Positions 5,179-6,293 of a DNA stretch of 6,293 nt are shown here, in pieces (within the stretch, counting starts at the first letter, position 1; every line of letters starts with the position of its first letter). The position numbers and the translations under genes are program-made. Below the pieces are notes generated by a model. The model had not been told where the DNA came from and searched no databases. It saw only the letters and a list, made by a program, of their open reading frames with translations. Source of the stretch: Deltaproteobacteria bacterium (lineage in GTDB: Bacteria; Desulfobacterota; Desulfobulbia; Desulfobulbales; VMSU01); the NCBI GenBank assembly GCA_024274995.1, contig JAJSAA010000062.1, positions 1 to 6,293 of the forward strand, in the 5' to 3' direction.

Positions 5179-6293
5179 ATGAAAAATGAGACGGATATAG
5201 CATCCCACGCGGCTGACCTGGCCGGAGAGTTGCAGGAACGGGACAAATTATTAAACGATCTGCTGAGTTTTTCCCACAAACTGCTCTTAACCTCCGACAA
5301 CCGGGAACTTTACCGGATCTGCGACCAAACTGCGAAGGACTTATTACACCTTGATTTTTCCACCCTCCTGCTCCTTGGCGACCAGGATAATTCCTTAGTC
5401 ATCCGCCATACCATCGGTTTCCCGCAGACAATGGTCGACAACTTTACCCTGACCGAGGGGCAGGGCCTGTCAACCATGGTGATCAGAGAAAAACGGCTGA
5501 TCACGGTTATCGACCATGAGACCGAACAACGTTTCACTGTGCCACCCATAGTCTTTGAGAAAAAAATAACCTCGGCCATATGCGCCCCGATGATGCTGGG
5601 TGATGAGGTCTTCGGCGTTTTAATAGGCCATACACTACAGCGCCACACCTTTACTGAAGCCGAACAAATCATCTATCAATCCCTAGCCAATCAGTCGGCC
5701 GTGGCCATAAAAAACACCACCAGCTACCACGCCCTGCAAGAAAAGGAGACCTTACTGTCAACCATTATCGACACGGTCCGCAACCCTATTTTCTGCAAGG
5801 ATCATAAGGGAAGATGCCTGGCCTGCAACTCGGCCTTTGCGGACTTTGTCGGCTGCAGCTGTGATGAGATAATCGGTTGCAGCGCTCAAAACGCCGCCCA
5901 TCCTAAATTACCGGAAATCTACGCAGAATCCGACCAGTCACTTTGGGAGAAGGGCGGCCGTCAGCAGCATGAAACTCAAGTAGAACATGCCGATGGCAGC
6001 ATCCGCGATGTCCTGCTCTGCAAAGCCGCTTTTTATAATGACAGTGGTGAAGTTGCCGGCATAGTGGGCACCATCATGGATATCACCGAACAGAAACGAG
6101 AGGCGCAGGAGAAGGAACAGATATTACTGCAAATGCAGCATGTCCAGAAACTTGAAAGCCTTGGGGTATTAGCCGGCGGTATTGCCCACGACTTTAACAA
6201 CCTGCTGATGGCAATCCTGGGCAACGCCGATCTTGCCCTGGCTGAAATCTCACCCTTCTCCGCCGCCCGTCATAACCTGGAGGCCATTGAATC
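5179..6293 (+). CDS. GAF-PAS sensor histidine kinase, N-terminal part (runs off the window)
   Basis: The frame is open from ATG 5179 to the window end (371 codons) and closed upstream by a stop at 5140-5142, so this ATG is the first available; no good Shine-Dalgarno sequence is seen. No membrane segment or signal peptide is visible, so it is probably cytoplasmic. Residues about 25-180 look like a GAF domain (ending LANQSAVAIKN), and 192-310 like a PAS domain (STIIDTVRNPIFCKDHKG... to GIVGTIMDITEQKREAQ). A charged linker helix (about 303-325) leads to the HisKA dimerisation helix QKLESLGVLAGGIAHDFNNLL, with H337 as the predicted phosphorylated histidine. The ATPase domain, and any receiver domain, lie beyond the edge. 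The LGVLAGGIAHDFNN form is common in hybrid kinases. The PAS domain has an unusual set of cysteines. The signal and partner are unknown. It is divergent from thiS and need not be functionally linked. Confidence 0.88.
   Translation, partial: MKNETDIASHAADLAGELQERDKLLNDLLSFSHKLLLTSDNRELYRICDQTAKDLLHLDFSTLLLLGDQDNSLVIRHTIGFPQTMVDNFTLTEGQGLSTMVIREKRLITVIDHETEQRFTVPPIVFEKKITSAICAPMMLGDEVFGVLIGHTLQRHTFTEAEQIIYQSLANQSAVAIKNTTSYHALQEKETLLSTIIDTVRNPIFCKDHKGRCLACNSAFADFVGCSCDEIIGCSAQNAAHPKLPEIYAESDQSLWEKGGRQQHETQVEHADGSIRDVLLCKAAFYNDSGEVAGIVGTIMDITEQKREAQEKEQILLQMQHVQKLESLGVLAGGIAHDFNNLLMAILGNADLALAEISPFSAARHNLEAIE

Overview
The window looks like chromosomal DNA from an anaerobic or facultative Gram-negative bacterium. 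Two things point to the Desulfobacterota (sulfate-reducer-like, formerly deltaproteobacteria). The thiazole branch of thiamine synthesis uses the oxygen-sensitive radical-SAM enzyme ThiH. The AICAR formyltransferase is a stand-alone protein rather than the usual bifunctional PurH. This placement is inference; no rRNA or other marker gene is present.

Layout. Positions 1-221 hold no gene but contain a long imperfect hairpin (about 67-210) just before a TorD/DmsD-type chaperone gene on the + strand (222-776). Five genes then lie head to tail on the - strand; transcription runs from high to low coordinates as thiS (4738-4538), thiG (4536-3769), thiH (3772-2657), an AICAR formyltransferase gene (2595-1312) and a DciA/DUF721 gene (1307-792). 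thiS-thiG-thiH are packed with a 1-base gap and an ATGA overlap. A 61-base AT-rich gap with a plausible promoter and a palindrome separates thiH from the purine gene, and dciA follows that gene after 4 bases. torD and dciA converge with only 15 bases between their stops. On the right, a 440-base intergenic region separates thiS from a divergent + strand sensor kinase (5179 to beyond the window edge), read as GAF-PAS-HisKA.

How the genes fit together. ThiS (sulfur carrier), ThiG (thiazole synthase) and ThiH (dehydroglycine from tyrosine) make the thiazole phosphate half of thiamine. The ThiS-activating enzyme ThiF and the pyrimidine enzyme ThiC are not in the window. The neighbouring formyltransferase does the penultimate step of IMP synthesis; purine and thiamine synthesis share the precursor AIR, so the arrangement is metabolically sensible. 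DciA helps load the replicative helicase. The TorD-like chaperone and the sensor kinase have no partner gene in view.

The least explained element is the 144-base hairpin before torD. Its non-Watson-Crick pairs are mostly G-T, read as the + strand, which hints at a structured RNA or single-stranded DNA. Other points of interest are a cysteine-rich PAS domain in the kinase, a palindrome inside the predicted purine-gene promoter, and the lack of a recognisable TPP riboswitch before thiS.
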